NCBI RefSeq assembly: GCF_023703795.1
Contig: NZ_CP098518.1
Coordinates: 1,488,001 to 1,552,000 of the forward strand
Direction: 5' to 3'
Source: Haloplanus sp. HW8-1
GTDB lineage: Archaea; Halobacteriota; Halobacteria; Halobacteriales; Haloferacaceae
Length of the DNA: 64,000 nucleotides
In this document: in pieces, positions 1 through 8,585 of the stretch
How positions within the stretch are numbered: the first letter of the stretch is position 1
Layout of the letters: each line of letters opens with the position of its first letter
Translations under genes and position numbers: made by a program
Notes under the pieces: model-generated
Seen by the model: the letters and a program-made list of their open reading frames with translations, nothing else
What the model was told of the DNA's origin: nothing
Databases searched by the model: none

Positions 1-716
1 AGGCCCTCGACGAGGCTGCCGAGGCGATTCACGTCGACCGACTCCGCGACGCCGCGCGGACGCCGCCGCGCCCCGAGGAGCGCGTGGTCGACGACCCGAC
101 CGACGCCCGTGTCGCCGTCGCCCGCGACGCGGCGTTCCGTTTCACCTACCCGGCCACGCTCGAACGCCTCCGGGAGCGGGCGGCCGTCGCCACGTTCTCG
201 CCGCTCGCCGGCGACGCCCTGCCCGACTGCGACGGCATCTACCTGCCGGGAGGCTATCCGGAACTGCACGCGGAGACGCTCGAAGCCAGTCCGACGATGG
301 ACGCCATCGCGACCGCCGCCGTCGACGGGACGGCCGTCCTGGGCGAGTGCGGGGGACTGATGGCGCTTTCGGAGTCGCTGACGACGACCGACGGGGAGAC
401 CCACGGGATGGCCGGCGTGCTGCCCGCCACCGTCCGAATGCACGACCGGTATCAGGCGCTCGATCACGTCGAACTGCGGGCGAGGCGGGGGTCGCCCACC
501 GCCGCGACCCACGACCGACGGCGTGGTCACGAGTTCCACTACTCCAGTGTGGACGTCGACGGCGACGCTCGGTTCGCGTTCGAGGTGCTGCGGGGCGACG
601 GCATCGACGACGAACGGGACGGCCTCTACGAGTACCGGACGCTCGGAACGTACTGCCACCTCCACCCCGAGAGCGGGGCCTTCGACGCGTTCGTCGAGTC
701 CGCGGCCGAGCGATGA
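1..716 (+). CDS. cbiA: Cobyrinic acid a,c-diamide synthase, C-terminal part (5' end outside window)
   Basis: The reading frame is already open at the window edge, so only the C-terminal ~238 residues are present. This is the class I glutamine amidotransferase part of a CbiA/CobB enzyme, which amidates the a and c side chains of the corrin ring using glutamine and ATP in the cytoplasm. The glutaminase nucleophile is the Cys of [12 protein letters not shown], and GHEFHYS and TYCHLHPES carry the conserved histidines of the fold. The N-terminal ATP-binding half lies upstream of the window. The stop codon overlaps the start of the next gene by four bases, which supports an operon with cobyric acid synthase. 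Confidence 0.93.
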   Translation, partial: ALDEAAEAIHVDRLRDAARTPPRPEERVVDDPTDARVAVARDAAFRFTYPATLERLRERAAVATFSPLAGDALPDCDGIYLPGGYPELHAETLEASPTMDAIATAAVDGTAVLGECGGLMALSESLTTTDGETHGMAGVLPATVRMHDRYQALDHVELRARRGSPTAATHDRRRGHEFHYSSVDVDGDARFAFEVLRGDGIDDERDGLYEYRTLGTYCHLHPESGAFDAFVESAAER

Positions 717-2200
717 CCCGAACGCTGCTCGTCGCCGGCACCGCGAGCCACGTCGGGAAGAGCACGGTGGCAGCCGGGATCTGCCGAGTGCTGTCGGACC
801 GCGGCGTCGACGTCGCTCCGTTCAAGGCACAGAACATGAGCAACAACGCCCGTGCCGTCCTCGCAGCCGGAGATGTGGACGTCGACTGGGGCGAAATCGG
901 CGTCTCGCAGTACGTGCAGGCGCGGGCCGCACGCGCGACGCCGACGACGGACTGTAACCCGGTCCTGCTCAAACCCCGCGGCGACGGCGAGAGCCAACTC
1001 GTCGTCCAGGGGGAGGCGGTGGGCCACTTCGAAGCCGGCGAGTACTACAGGGACCACTGGGACCGCGTCCGCGACGCCGCCGAGGAATCGTACCGCCGAC
1101 TCGCCACGTCACACGACGTCGTCGTCGCGGAGGGGGCGGGGAGCGTCGCGGAACCGAACCTTCGCCACCGGGATCTGGCGAACGTGGAGACGGCGCGCGT
1201 TGCCGACGCCGACGTCCTCCTCGTCGCGGACATCGAACGCGGCGGCGCGTTCGCCAGCATCGTCGGCACGCTCGAACTCGCGCCGGAGGACGTCGCCGAC
1301 CGCGTCGTCGGGGTCGTCATCACGAAGTTCCGCGGCGACCGGTCGATCCTCGATCCGGCCATCGAGGAGGTCCACGACCGGACCGGCGTGCCCGTCCTGG
1401 GCGTCCTCCCGCACGACGACCCCGGCTTGCCCGCGGAGGACAGCGTCTCGCTCCCCGACGGCGAGGGCGTCCGCGGCGACGACGACGTCCCACCGGACCG
1501 GACCGTCACCGTCGGCGTCCCGCGCCTCCCCCGCGTGTCGAATTTTACCGACCTCGAACCGCTGGCCCGCGTGCCCGGCGTCCGCGTCGCGTACCGTCCC
1601 CTCTCGGCCTCGCTCGCCGACGTCGACGCCGTCGTCGTTCCCGGGACCAAAAACACCGTCGACGACCTGCTCGCGCTCCGCGAGGCGGGATTCGACGCGG
1701 AACTCGCGGCGTTCGACGGACCGATGATCGGCGTCTGCGGCGGCTACCAGTTGCTCGGCGACCGCATCGCCAACGCACACGTCGAGGGAACCGGCGACCG
1801 TCGGACCGTCGCGGGAATCGGGCGACTGCCCGTGGCGACGACCTTCACGACCGACAAGCGCGTCGAAGCGGTCACCGTGGACGCGTCGGGCGCGGGGCCG
1901 CTGGCCGGCCTCGACGGCGAGGTCTCCGGCTACGAGATCCACATGGGCGACACACGCGCGCTCCGCGCCGTCGACCGGCCGGTCGGTCCCCAGAGCGCCG
2001 CCGTCGGCTCCGTCGCCGGAACCTACCTCCACGGCCTCTTCGAGAACCGGACCGTCCGCGAGGCGTTCGTCGACGCCGTCTACGAGTCGGCCGACAAGGC
2101 ACGTCCCGAACGGGGACGCGACCGGCGGACGCCCTACGACGCCGCGGCGGCACTCGTTCGGGATCACGTGGACACGTCCGCCTTGCTCCCGGGAGCGTAG
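713..2200 (+). CDS. cbiP: Cobyric acid synthase (CbiP/CobQ)
   Basis: This 495-residue protein catalyses four successive amidations of adenosylcobyrinic acid a,c-diamide. The N-terminus has the dethiobiotin-synthetase-like P-loop [10 protein letters not shown] at residues 9-18, followed by [10 protein letters not shown], a CobQ signature. The C-terminal glutaminase has its nucleophile in [10 protein letters not shown] near residue 341 and its histidine in [10 protein letters not shown] near residue 440. The frame is open further upstream, but the ATG at 713 overlaps the preceding stop (ATGA) and gives the normal family N-terminus and length. With the upstream CbiA it forms the end of a cobamide biosynthesis operon. 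Confidence 0.96.
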   Translation: MTRTLLVAGTASHVGKSTVAAGICRVLSDRGVDVAPFKAQNMSNNARAVLAAGDVDVDWGEIGVSQYVQARAARATPTTDCNPVLLKPRGDGESQLVVQGEAVGHFEAGEYYRDHWDRVRDAAEESYRRLATSHDVVVAEGAGSVAEPNLRHRDLANVETARVADADVLLVADIERGGAFASIVGTLELAPEDVADRVVGVVITKFRGDRSILDPAIEEVHDRTGVPVLGVLPHDDPGLPAEDSVSLPDGEGVRGDDDVPPDRTVTVGVPRLPRVSNFTDLEPLARVPGVRVAYRPLSASLADVDAVVVPGTKNTVDDLLALREAGFDAELAAFDGPMIGVCGGYQLLGDRIANAHVEGTGDRRTVAGIGRLPVATTFTTDKRVEAVTVDASGAGPLAGLDGEVSGYEIHMGDTRALRAVDRPVGPQSAAVGSVAGTYLHGLFENRTVREAFVDAVYESADKARPERGRDRRTPYDAAAALVRDHVDTSALLPGA

Positions 2201-2275
2201 CGGTCGGCAGTGGGAGGCTCCCCTCGTCCCGCCACATCGGAAGCGCATTTACAAGCGGGGTGTCTAACTCCACCC

Positions 2276-3121
2276 ATGACCGACGACTCTGCCGACGCCG
2301 GTTGGTTCCGGGGACTGGATCCGGGCGACCTGGACGCGGCCCGGGACGCCGTCGACCACGGCGGCACGGACACGCCCGCAGACTGGCCGTCCCGCGCCGT
2401 GACCGCCGGCTTCGCGGCCGACGAGGACGACTACTACGACGCGCTCCACGACGCGACGGTGAACGCGACCCGGGAAGCGGTCCGTGAGCGCGAACGGGCG
2501 GACGACCAGCAGTTGAAATACGGCGTTCGCGCCATGGACGACGCCGAACGCACGGCGAACGAACTCGCCGAACGTGTCTCGGAGTGGGCGGGTGCGGTGT
2601 TCGACGACGCCCCGACGGGCGTCGACGGCGCCCGGGACGTCGCCGCACGCGACCCCGGGACGCCCGCCGAACGCCGCGCGGTCTCGCTCGCCGAACGGGT
2701 CGTCGACCTCGCGGACGAGGCCGACGATCTCCGAGCCTACATCGAGCGGACGGCGCCGGCGGTCGCGCCGAACCTGAGCCGGATGGCCGGCGCGGTGTTG
2801 GCCGCTCGGCTGATCGCCTTGGCCGGCGGCCTCGGCGACCTCGCGAAGAAACCCTCCGGAACGGTCCAGGTCCTCGGCGCCGAGGACGCCCTCTTCGCGC
2901 ATCTCTCGGGCCGGGCACCGTCGCCGAAACACGGCGTCATCTACACCCACGACTACGTCCGAAACACCCGTCCCGAGGACCGCGGTTCGGCGGCCCGAGC
3001 GCTGGCGGGAAAGCTCACCATCGCCGCACGGATCGACCACTACGCCGGCGACCTGCGGCCGTCGCTACACGAGGAACTCGACGAACGCATCGCGACCATC
3101 CGCGCGAGGGCCGACTCGTGA
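2276..3121 (+). CDS. Nop5/Nop56-type box C/D RNP core protein
   Basis: This 281-residue protein is the archaeal Nop5 homologue. It bridges L7Ae-bound box C/D guide RNA to fibrillarin in the 2'-O-methylation complex. The Nop domain spans about residues 163-270, with PNLSRMAGAVLAARLIALAGG, VLGAEDALFAHL and SPKHGVIY motifs. The region between about residues 60 and 160 corresponds to the charged coiled-coil domain. The ATG at 2276 was preferred over a longer frame opening at 2210, because the extra residues look like translated leader. The stop overlaps the GTG start of fibrillarin, the pairing expected for two subunits of one RNP. Confidence 0.93.
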   Translation: MTDDSADAGWFRGLDPGDLDAARDAVDHGGTDTPADWPSRAVTAGFAADEDDYYDALHDATVNATREAVRERERADDQQLKYGVRAMDDAERTANELAERVSEWAGAVFDDAPTGVDGARDVAARDPGTPAERRAVSLAERVVDLADEADDLRAYIERTAPAVAPNLSRMAGAVLAARLIALAGGLGDLAKKPSGTVQVLGAEDALFAHLSGRAPSPKHGVIYTHDYVRNTRPEDRGSAARALAGKLTIAARIDHYAGDLRPSLHEELDERIATIRARADS

Positions 3122-3753
3122 GCCTCCCCGACGGCGTCGAACGACGCCGCTTCGACGGGCGCGAGCGCCTCGCCACCCGCGGCGACCCGGTGTACGGCGA
3201 GCCGACCGACGGCTCGTGGCGTCTCTGGGACGCCGGCCGATCGAAACTCGGTGCGATGCTCGAACTCGGTCTCGACACCGGACTCGCGGGCGGCGACGCC
3301 GTCCTCTATCTCGGCGCCGCCAGTGGCACGACGGTCAGTCACGTCGCGGACTTCGCGGGACCGACCTACGCCGTCGAGTTCGCCCCCCGGCCTGCCCGTG
3401 ACCTCGTGGACGTGGCGGCTACCCGCCCGCGTCTCTTCCCACTCCTGAAGGATGCCCGACGGCCCGAGACGTACGCCCACGTCGTCGAGTCCGACCTCGA
3501 CGTGTTGGTACAGGACGTGGCGACCCGGGGGCAGGCCCGCGTCGCGGCGCGCAACCGGCGGTTCCTCCGGCCGGACGGGCGCCTCCTCGCGAGCATCAAA
3601 GCTCGGAGCGAGGACGTCACCGAAACACCGGAGGACGTCTTCGAGGCCGTCCTCGACGACCTGCGCGAGGGATACGAGATCCTAGAGACGACCGGGCTGG
3701 ATCGCTACCACGACGACCACCTCGCCGTCGTCGCCCGTCCGCGCGACGAGTGA
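3118..3753 (+). CDS. flpA: Fibrillarin-like rRNA/tRNA 2'-O-methyltransferase
   Basis: This 211-residue SAM-dependent methyltransferase is the catalytic subunit of the box C/D RNP. Motif I is LYLGAASGTTVSHVAD at about residues 62-77, followed by the acidic motif II (YAVEFAPRPARD). DVLVQDVA and SIKARSEDV supply the Asp and Lys expected of the fibrillarin K-D-K-H catalytic set. The GTG start at 3118 overlaps the Nop5 stop (GTGA) and gives a normal archaeal N-terminus; the frame is open much further upstream but only as an antisense-like shadow of Nop5. Co-translation with Nop5 would favour stoichiometric assembly. Confidence 0.95.
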   Translation: MSLPDGVERRRFDGRERLATRGDPVYGEPTDGSWRLWDAGRSKLGAMLELGLDTGLAGGDAVLYLGAASGTTVSHVADFAGPTYAVEFAPRPARDLVDVAATRPRLFPLLKDARRPETYAHVVESDLDVLVQDVATRGQARVAARNRRFLRPDGRLLASIKARSEDVTETPEDVFEAVLDDLREGYEILETTGLDRYHDDHLAVVARPRDE

Positions 3754-3829
3754 GGCGGAGCGAGGTGGGGCGATCACCGACTGATACAACCCGGAAAACT
3801 TCTTGCGTCCGGCCTCCCGAGTACCACCC

Positions 3830-4504
3830 ATGGCCTTCACCGACGACCTGCGACCCTTGGCGGACGACCTCTGGGACGAAATCGTCGATCACCCCATGGT
3901 CTCCCGTCTCGGCGACGGAAGCCTCGACGTGGAGCCCTTCGAATACTGGGTGCGTCAGGATTACGTCTACCTGATCGACTACGCCCGGGTGTTTGCCCAC
4001 GGCGCCGCGAGCGCGCCGACCGTAGCGCGGATGAGCACGTTCGCGGAGTTGCTGTACGAGACCATCGACACCGAGATGGACCTCCACCGGACGTACGCCG
4101 CGGAGTTCGGAATCGACGAGGCCGAACTCGAAGCCACCGAGCCGTCACCGACGACCCGAGCCTACACCGACTTCCTCGTGCGGACGGCCGCCACCGGGAG
4201 TTTCGGCGACCTGATCGCAGCGCTGTTGCCCTGCATGTGGGGATTCAACGAGACGGCGATACGGCTCGAAGCCGACGGACTGCCGGACGACGACCGTTAC
4301 GCCGAGTGGATTCGCACCTACGCCGGCGAAGACTTCTCGGAACTCACCGCGTGGTGTAAGGATCTGATGGACCAGGTGGCGGCGGACGCGTCAGGCGCCC
4401 GTCGTGACCGCTACCGCGACCTGTTCGTCACGTCCGCACGCTACGAGTATCGGTTCTGGGACGCCGCCTGGCGGCGGGAGACGTGGACGGTGGGACCCGA
4501 ATGA
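3830..4504 (+). CDS. tenA: TenA family protein (thiaminase II / aminopyrimidine hydrolase-like)
   Basis: This 224-residue all-helical protein belongs to the TenA/PqqC family, which salvages the pyrimidine moiety of thiamine by hydrolysing amino-hydroxymethyl-pyrimidine precursors. The motif LPCMWGFNE near residue 134 contains the Cys expected as the active-site nucleophile, and WVRQDYVYL near residue 45 is the substrate-pocket segment. The ATG at 3830 begins MAFTDDLR, the family N-terminus. The stop overlaps the next small gene (ATGA). Some TenA members act on other substrates, so the exact reaction is inferred. Confidence 0.87.
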   Translation: MAFTDDLRPLADDLWDEIVDHPMVSRLGDGSLDVEPFEYWVRQDYVYLIDYARVFAHGAASAPTVARMSTFAELLYETIDTEMDLHRTYAAEFGIDEAELEATEPSPTTRAYTDFLVRTAATGSFGDLIAALLPCMWGFNETAIRLEADGLPDDDRYAEWIRTYAGEDFSELTAWCKDLMDQVAADASGARRDRYRDLFVTSARYEYRFWDAAWRRETWTVGPE

Positions 4505-4782
4505 CGGTCGACGACGAGGACCTCCGGACGCTTCACGAACACCTCGTGGCCACCGAGGAACTCCCGGTTCGACCCGACGCGAGTCCGTGGCTCGGTGAGG
4601 CAACAGCCATCACGGCGGATCTCGTCGACGCCGATCTCCCCGCCTCCGTCGTCGTCGGGCGGATCGAGCGGGTGGCGGACCTGCTGGACGAGGTGGAGAC
4701 GACGGGTAATCCGGCGGCCGACGACCACGTCACGGCCGCCGGCCGCGCCGCGTGTCGAATCCTCGACGCCGACGACGGGTGA
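4501..4782 (+). CDS. Small acidic protein of unknown function downstream of TenA
   Basis: This is a 93-residue, very acidic, predicted alpha-helical protein that I cannot assign to a named family. It has no cysteine cluster, signal peptide or membrane segment; the single Cys is near the C-terminus (AACRILDADDG). It starts at an ATG overlapping the TenA stop by four bases, so the two are probably co-translated. The tight coupling suggests a helper role for TenA or a shared pathway, but that is inference only. Codon use matches the neighbours. Confidence 0.7.
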   Translation: MTVDDEDLRTLHEHLVATEELPVRPDASPWLGEATAITADLVDADLPASVVVGRIERVADLLDEVETTGNPAADDHVTAAGRAACRILDADDG

Positions 4783-4896
4783 GAGGGCTGAGAGCGGACG
4801 TCAGCGACGTCGAACGTCGAGGCGAGTCGGATGCCTGTGGGCTCGCCGCGGCGGAACGGGCGTGGGCGGGACGGGGACCTCGCCGTCGCGTCAGCG

Positions 4897-5196
4897 TTAT
4901 GCCGCCGTCGCTTCCTCGATCAGGTCGTCGACGTACTGGTTCTCCCACTCCCGGCGTGCTTCGAGTTCCCGTCGCCCGCGGCGAGTCAGCGTGTAGTAGT
5001 TGGTCCGGCGGTCCCGCTGGCCCTTGTCGATGAGCCCCTTCTCGACGAGCGTGTCGAGATTCGGATACAGTCGCCCGTGGTGAATTTCACTCTCGTAGTA
5101 ATTTTCGAGTTCCTCTTTGATCGCGAGGCCGTGTGGCTCGTCGAGGCCGGCGATCACGTACAGGAGATCTCGCTGGAATCCGGTCAAGTCGTGCAT
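4897..5196 (-). CDS. PadR family winged-helix transcriptional regulator
   Basis: This 99-residue single-domain PadR protein begins with MHDLTGFQRDLLYVIAG, the usual haloarchaeal PadR start. The winged helix covers residues ~8-75, with HHGRLYPNLDTLVEKGLI as the recognition helix and wing, and the C-terminal helix is RRELEARREWENQYV. A GTG two codons upstream (5202) is an alternative start. It is divergent from the D-aminoacylase operon across a ~590-bp gap. It could regulate that operon or itself, but no effector can be read from the sequence. Confidence 0.93.
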   Translation of the reverse strand: MHDLTGFQRDLLYVIAGLDEPHGLAIKEELENYYESEIHHGRLYPNLDTLVEKGLIDKGQRDRRTNYYTLTRRGRRELEARREWENQYVDDLIEEATAA

Positions 5197-5210
5197 CGTC
5201 ACGCTCCACT

Positions 5211-5230
5211 TATATCTCGATGTTTATATG
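5211..5230 (-). promoter_or_regulatory. AT-rich TATA promoter region for the PadR gene
   Basis: This is the only strongly AT-rich patch in the surrounding GC-rich DNA. Read on the minus strand it contains CATATAAACA and then ATATAAG. The first is centred about 30 bases upstream of the chosen ATG at 5196, the spacing expected for a leaderless haloarchaeal transcript. The direct half-sites ATGT-TTAT-ATGT could be an autoregulatory site, but they do not form the inverted ATGT-N8-ACAT arrangement typical of PadR operators. Confidence 0.5.
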
Positions 5231-5785
5231 TCTTCCGTGGAGGGACACGATGGTGGACGATCGGTCCGGTATCCGCCGAGCGGCCCCGAACACCTCGGCT
5301 CGCCGGACTTTGTCCGACCAGAGGAGTACGCCGTGTGCCAGGGGATTCGGACAACGTCACCGTCCGCTGATACTGGATCGTGAGTCGTTTCTCAGCGTCG
5401 ATGGCGAGAGACACACCCGATCGCCGGCCGAACGTCGCGCCGACCGTGACCGCGCGGTGTCGACGGCCGATCCGCCCGCCGGCCAAGGGGGAGACCGGCC
5501 GTCGACGTCTCGATAGTCTTACAGGAGAGTGTCCCGGTGTCGTCCCGTCGGTACCGGGACGGGGACGTCGCGTCCCGGTGTGGCCGCCCCTCGGTGGAGT
5601 CCCCATCGACCCCCACTCGCCGCCAGGTGATCCGTGAATCCCTGCTCCCAGCGACCACCCTGTTCGGCCCGCTCGGGGGCGTGTTTCAGCCGATCCGAGG
5701 GGACCGACGCTCGTCTGGCCGGTCCGTCCGACCCCCGTCTATTCTCGGGGGCGTGTTTTTGTCCGGACGGGGAGAAGACGGCGCC
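5231..5785. other. Long non-coding gap between the PadR gene and the D-aminoacylase operon
   Basis: I find no convincing gene in these ~555 bases. Open frames here are arginine/proline-rich and start inside nothing recognisable. The stretch holds a 15-bp direct repeat (listed separately) and ends in the GTG start of the aminoacylase. It is unusually long for an intergenic region in this window and may contain the operon's leader or operator sites. Confidence 0.6.
5672..5758. repeat. 15-bp direct repeat upstream of the D-aminoacylase operon
   Basis: CTCGGGGGCGTGTTT occurs at 5672-5686 and again, identically, at 5744-5758, 72 bases apart. The second copy lies 27 bases before the GTG start. It may be a duplicated regulator site or a chance product of GC-rich sequence. 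Confidence 0.5.
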
Positions 5786-7381
5786 GTGAGCGACGTACTC
5801 ATCGAGAACGCCCGGATCGTCGACGGGACCGGAGCACCGTGGTTCCGAGGCGCGGTAGCCGTCGCCGGTGGGACAGTCGACACCGTCTATCGCGGCCCCG
5901 CTCCCGATACCGACGCGGCGACGACGATCGACGTCGACGACTCGATCATCTGCCCAGGCTTCGTCGATACCCACTCTCACTCCGATATGGAGTTGTTCGA
6001 CGACCCGACGCTCTCACCGAAGATACGACAGGGAATCACGACCGAAATCCTCGGACAGGACGGGTTTTCGATGGCTCCGATGTACCGCGACGGAGGCGCC
6101 GAGGAGTGGTCGAAACAGCTGGGTGCCCTCGCGGGACGGGTGGACACGGAGTGGACCTGGGGAAGCGTCGGCGAGTATCTCGATGCGGTCGAGGAGAACG
6201 GGATCGGTCCGAACGTGGGAATCCTCGTCGGTCACGGGACGGTCCGATTCAACGTTCTCGGGATGTCAGACGACGCGCCGAGCGAGGCCGAACTCGCGGA
6301 GATGGCGGATCTCGTCACGGAGGGACTCGATGACGGAGCGGTCGGCTTCTCGACTGGACTCATCTATACCCCTTGTACGTACGCCGAAACGGAGGAAGTC
6401 CGGGAACTGGCGTCGAGACTCGGCCCGTACGGCCGGCCGTTCGTCGCTCACGTTCGGAGCGAGGGACGCTGGATCTGGGACGCTCTCGACGAGTTCGTCG
6501 ATATCGGCGACGAGGAGGGAATCCCACTTCACCTGTCACATTTCAAGGTCGCCGGCCGGATGCAACGGGGCAAGGCCGACCGGGCGATCGCACTCGTCGA
6601 AGCCGCGCGGGAACGCGGGGTAGACTTCACGGCCGAACAGTACCCCTACACCGCGGGGAGTACGATACTTTCGGCCGTCCTCCCGCCGTGGGTTCACGCC
6701 GACGGACCCGATCGGACGCTCGAATACCTCCAGGACGAGGATGCACGCGAGCGCATCGTCCGCGACGTCGAGGAGTGGCGGATCGACGGCTGGGAGAACA
6801 TCGGCGCCCTCGCGGGGTGGGAGAACGTCGTCATCGCGAACGTCGAGTCGGCGGCAAACGCCCACCGCGAGGGGATGAGTGTTCGGGAGATCGCCACCGA
6901 GCGCGGCGTGGAACCGGTCGCGGCGATCTGTGACCTCTTGGTCGAAGAGGAACTCAGCGTCAGCATCTCGCTGCACATGATGGACGAGGACGACGTCCGA
7001 GAGATCCTCGGGTACGAGCGAGTCTGTGTCGGGACCGACGGGCTGTTCGGTGGGAAACCCCACCCGCGGGTGTACGGTACGTACCCCCGTATTCTCGGTC
7101 ACTACGTCCGCGGGGAGAACCTCCTGACGGTCGAGGAGGCGGTCAGAAAGATGACCTCGCTTCCGGCCCGTGCGATGGGACTCGACCGAAAAGGCGTCGT
7201 TCGGGCGGGGATGGACGCGGACCTTGTCGTCTTCGACCCCGTGACCGTCGACACGCAGGCCACCTTCGAGAACCCGCGCCGGTATCCGAAGGGGATCGAA
7301 CACGTGATGGTCAACGGGGAGTTCGTGGTGCGTGGCGGCGAGACGACGGGGGAACTGCCGGGACGAGCGGTGAGGCAGTGA
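5786..7381 (+). CDS. N-acyl-D-amino-acid deacylase (D-aminoacylase) family amidohydrolase
   Basis: This 531-residue cytoplasmic amidohydrolase has the urease/dihydroorotase TIM-barrel fold. It has the metal-binding FVDTHSHSD near residue 60, the LGQDGFSMAPM segment typical of D-aminoacylases, and later histidines in VAHVRSEG and HLSHFK. VGTDGLFGGKPHPR and the C-terminal beta-sandwich segment ADLVVFDP complete the family pattern. The expected reaction is hydrolysis of N-acyl-D-amino acids. The GTG at 5786 gives MSDVLIENARIVDGTG, the normal family start; the frame is open ~250 bases further upstream without homologous sequence. It leads an operon with DUF1611 and epimerase genes. Confidence 0.88.
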   Translation: MSDVLIENARIVDGTGAPWFRGAVAVAGGTVDTVYRGPAPDTDAATTIDVDDSIICPGFVDTHSHSDMELFDDPTLSPKIRQGITTEILGQDGFSMAPMYRDGGAEEWSKQLGALAGRVDTEWTWGSVGEYLDAVEENGIGPNVGILVGHGTVRFNVLGMSDDAPSEAELAEMADLVTEGLDDGAVGFSTGLIYTPCTYAETEEVRELASRLGPYGRPFVAHVRSEGRWIWDALDEFVDIGDEEGIPLHLSHFKVAGRMQRGKADRAIALVEAARERGVDFTAEQYPYTAGSTILSAVLPPWVHADGPDRTLEYLQDEDARERIVRDVEEWRIDGWENIGALAGWENVVIANVESAANAHREGMSVREIATERGVEPVAAICDLLVEEELSVSISLHMMDEDDVREILGYERVCVGTDGLFGGKPHPRVYGTYPRILGHYVRGENLLTVEEAVRKMTSLPARAMGLDRKGVVRAGMDADLVVFDPVTVDTQATFENPRRYPKGIEHVMVNGEFVVRGGETTGELPGRAVRQ

Positions 7382-7493
7382 GCGGCCGCGACACGGTCTG
7401 GCCGTTCGGTGTCCTGGCGAGGCGGACGTCGCCCGATCACCGTCCATGGAAGGCCGTAGGACTTTGAACGTGAGGGAGGAACTCCGAACCAAG

Positions 7494-8585
7494 ATGAACC
7501 TACGAGAGAGATTCGACGTGCCCGTACCGGCCATCGTCCTGGCCGAAGGGGAGTTCGGTACGACCGGCGGCAAGACCGCGAACGGCGTCGTCACACATAG
7601 CGAGGTCTTCGACGCGAAAGCCATCGTGGATTCGGAGACCGCCGGGCGACAGCCGAGCGAGGTTCTGGGTACTCCGGACGCACCCGACGTGCCGATCGCC
7701 GACTCGGTCGCCGCGGCGCTCGAGGCGGCCCCCGAGGTCGAAGCCCTCGTCATCGGCGTCGCACCGGCAGGCGGTCAGCTTCCGGATCCGTGGGTCGAGG
7801 AGATCGAAGCCGCGATCGAGGCGGGCTGTGACGTCGTCTCGGGACTGCACGTCTTCTTGAGCGAGGACGAGCACTGGACGGCGCTCGCGGACGAATACGA
7901 CGTCAGTCTCGTCGACGTCCGAAAGCCGCCGGGGGGCGACGAACTGCGTGTCGGGGATGGCTCCGTCGACGACGTCGACGCCGACCTCGTGCTCACCCTC
8001 GGAACCGACTGTGCAGTCGGCAAACGGACGGCGACGTTCGAACTCTACAGGGCCGCCGTCGAGGCGGGTCTCGACGCGGGGTGGGTCGCGACGGGCCAGA
8101 CGGGAATCATGGTCGGCGCCCACGAGGGCGTGGTCGTCGACCGCGTCCCAGCCGACTTCGTAGCCGGCGTCGTCGAGGATATGGTGAAAGCCGTCGCCGC
8201 CGATCACGACCTCGTGTTCGTCGAAGGGCAGGCATGCCTCACCCACAGAGCGTACTCGAGTGTCACGCTCGGAGTTCTCCACGGGACCTGGCCGGATGCC
8301 GTCGTGATCGCCGACGAGCCGTCCCGAGAGAAACGAACCCACTTCGAGCGGTTCGACGTCGACGGCGTCGAAAAAGAGCGATCACTGATCGAAGACCTCT
8401 CCGAGGCCACCGTCGCGGGCCTCTCGACATGGGGGGATCCGGAGGCCCAAGAAGAGACGCACGGATTACCGGCGGCGAACGTCTATCACGAGGGTGGGGC
8501 GGCCGAACTTCTCGGTATCGTCCGGGACAGTCTCGACGAAGCCCCAACCGCGTCGGCGGGGGACGGAACGGACGGTGAAGCATGA
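7494..8585 (+). CDS. dgcN: DUF1611 protein, DgcN-type (candidate D-glutamate N-acetyltransferase)
   Basis: This 363-residue protein has a Rossmann-like N-terminal domain (AIVLAEGEFGTTGGKTANG near residue 13) and a C-terminal P-loop domain with LGTDCAVGKRTAT near residues 169-181. VEGQACLTHRAYSS is a conserved downstream motif. From memory, DUF1611 proteins paired with an enolase-superfamily racemase were described as DgcN-DgcA of a D-glutamate catabolic route in marine bacteria and haloarchaea, with DgcN acetylating D-Glu. The start at 7494 was preferred over an ATG at 7446 because it matches the shorter bacterial N-terminus. The stop overlaps the epimerase start by four bases. Confidence 0.82.
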   Translation: MNLRERFDVPVPAIVLAEGEFGTTGGKTANGVVTHSEVFDAKAIVDSETAGRQPSEVLGTPDAPDVPIADSVAAALEAAPEVEALVIGVAPAGGQLPDPWVEEIEAAIEAGCDVVSGLHVFLSEDEHWTALADEYDVSLVDVRKPPGGDELRVGDGSVDDVDADLVLTLGTDCAVGKRTATFELYRAAVEAGLDAGWVATGQTGIMVGAHEGVVVDRVPADFVAGVVEDMVKAVAADHDLVFVEGQACLTHRAYSSVTLGVLHGTWPDAVVIADEPSREKRTHFERFDVDGVEKERSLIEDLSEATVAGLSTWGDPEAQEETHGLPAANVYHEGGAAELLGIVRDSLDEAPTASAGDGTDGEA

